The translations under genes and the position numbers were made by a program. Of a DNA stretch of 64,000 nucleotides, positions 62,861 through 64,000 are shown piece after piece; positions within the stretch are counted from its first letter, which is position 1; each line of letters opens with the position of its first letter. The stretch lies in NCBI GenBank assembly GCA_003024785.1, contig PUQB01000529.1, positions 1 through 64,000 of the forward strand, given 5' to 3'. Origin of the DNA: Selaginella tamariscina (lineage: Eukaryota > Streptophyta > Lycopodiopsida > Selaginellales > Selaginellaceae). Under the pieces are notes generated by a model. The model was not told the DNA's origin. It ran no database searches and was given only the letters and a program-made list of their open reading frames with translations.

Positions 62861-64000
62861 GGCTTTATATGCAACAAAAAGCTCCAAAAATGAACATCAA
62901 AATGCATCGTCGACTCAAATGAATCTTGACGAATACGATGCAATTGCTAAAAAAGTATTGTCACAGTTGTCAACATGCTTAAATGCATGTTTGAAGATTG
63001 CTAAAAAAATACTTTAATCCCATGAGTTACGACATCAAGATCATTGTACCATTACAACGTTATCCCTTAAGAAACTTGCACAAAACACTGTCTATAATAT
63101 TGGCCCAGAACCCTAACTTATATACATAAGCAAATGGTTTAAATTGAAACCAATTCAATAATTATCAAAATTAATAACAATACATGTGCATACGCCGTAC
63201 ATGTGGACTAATACGATTTTTTTCATGATTTATGTAGTTAACTGGTTAAGTTATTTATATTGGTCAACCAAAACTGTCTGTGAATATTTATGCTATAAAA
63301 TTGTTTTTAATTATTAATTTCATTTTATAAATTAACAGAAGGTAATTAGAAAGGTTCGGTTCAGTTAAATTGTAGTCTTTCACATGCCTATGCTTTTAAT
63401 TTCTATGTGTTCAATCTATATATTTTAAATTGCAAGTATAACATTCTTAGTATATACATTATGCATATCATAAATATAATATATACGAAAACTAAGAGGA
63501 AAAAATACAAGATTAACTAAGATTGTATCCGTATTTATATGGATGTATATATAACTAAATTCACATCTTATGAGTTTAACATAAAGAATATACTTAAATA
63601 CTTCATCTTTCATTAAACAAATTTAATATTTTAGTAGGTTACATTATGTTTGATATATTATTGAATTACTAATTATTATGTTAATAATTAATATAAGGCC
63701 AGATATAGCGTACTAAATACGATAATAATTAGTCTATAATATATAAAGTTTGAATGATAATTTCCTCACATTACATTCACACACACATACATATTTAAGT
63801 GCGTGTGTGTATAATATATGTATTACATGCGCTCTCCACTATACACGCATACGTGTAGATAGATATATAGATAGATAAATACGTACTATAATAATTGTAC
63901 ACCGGGCTAATATGTTTGTGTGTACCATAGAATATGCATAGATATGTAAAAGTATAGAGTATAAATAACACAAAGTGTGACAACTATATAAAAACACGTT
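62861..64000. other. AT-rich DNA to the window end
   Basis: No gene is seen. CA/TA microsatellites are at 63780-63900. Confidence 0.6.

Overview
This is nuclear DNA of a land plant. The evidence is spliceosomal introns, plant-type families (a secreted PLAT/LH2 protein, a BAHD acyltransferase and a plastid-type alpha/beta hydrolase), TTTAGGG repeats, AATAAA signals and very AT-rich intergenic DNA. A Fic-domain relic, DUF7869-type transposase sequence and several introns of only 49-61 bp fit a non-seed plant (bryophyte or lycophyte grade) better than a flowering plant; that last step is inference. The window is gene-poor and repeat-dominated. I found no rRNA, tRNA or prokaryotic CRISPR. Layout, 0-9 kb: an apparently intact two-exon PLAT-domain gene (899-2216, +); a scrambled relic of the hydrolase gene found at 56-59 kb (3.3-5.7 kb); and a damaged BAHD acyltransferase (7140-8578, -) with tandem repeats in its upstream region. 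9-30 kb: transposon-rich DNA. It holds an old LTR retroelement with recognisable ends (11388-18159) and an LTR fragment at 9.3 kb, a tandemly duplicated unknown sequence (22.55-25.48 kb) carrying a 244-bp MITE, a separate 1.04-kb TIR element (26247-27290), and a broken Fic-domain gene (28.2-29.4 kb). 30.3-45.3 kb: the main discovery candidate, a ~15-kb DNA transposon (30317-45290). It has 27-bp terminal inverted repeats, an ATTT target duplication, and flanks that both resemble the uninterrupted LTR element at about 16.3-16.6 kb, so an empty-site comparison is available within the window. It carries three decayed genes. On the minus strand are an FCP1/NLI-type phosphatase and a ParB/sulfiredoxin-like gene with a weakly methyltransferase-like C-terminus. 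On the plus strand is a DUF7869-type transposase-like gene. The ParB-like and transposase-like genes face away from a central region of microsatellites, telomere-type repeats and telo-boxes, and appear to share a related N-terminal domain. Just upstream of each recognised coding part lies an array of a perfect 18-bp palindrome, GGCGGGATTAATCCCGCC, repeated every ~40-49 bp: about 28 copies at 35.48-37.05 kb and about 15 at 40.85-41.54 kb. The 244-bp MITE at 24945-25188 is an internally deleted relative of this element. 45-64 kb: AT-rich DNA with shared repeats and few coding signals, then a seven-exon alpha/beta hydrolase gene (56.2-58.7 kb, -) with its catalytic triad present but a one-base frame change in the last exon, then Ty3-type retroelement fossils and a solo LTR (59.5-62.9 kb). 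All calls were made by reading the sequence. Family names come from motif recognition, not a search.
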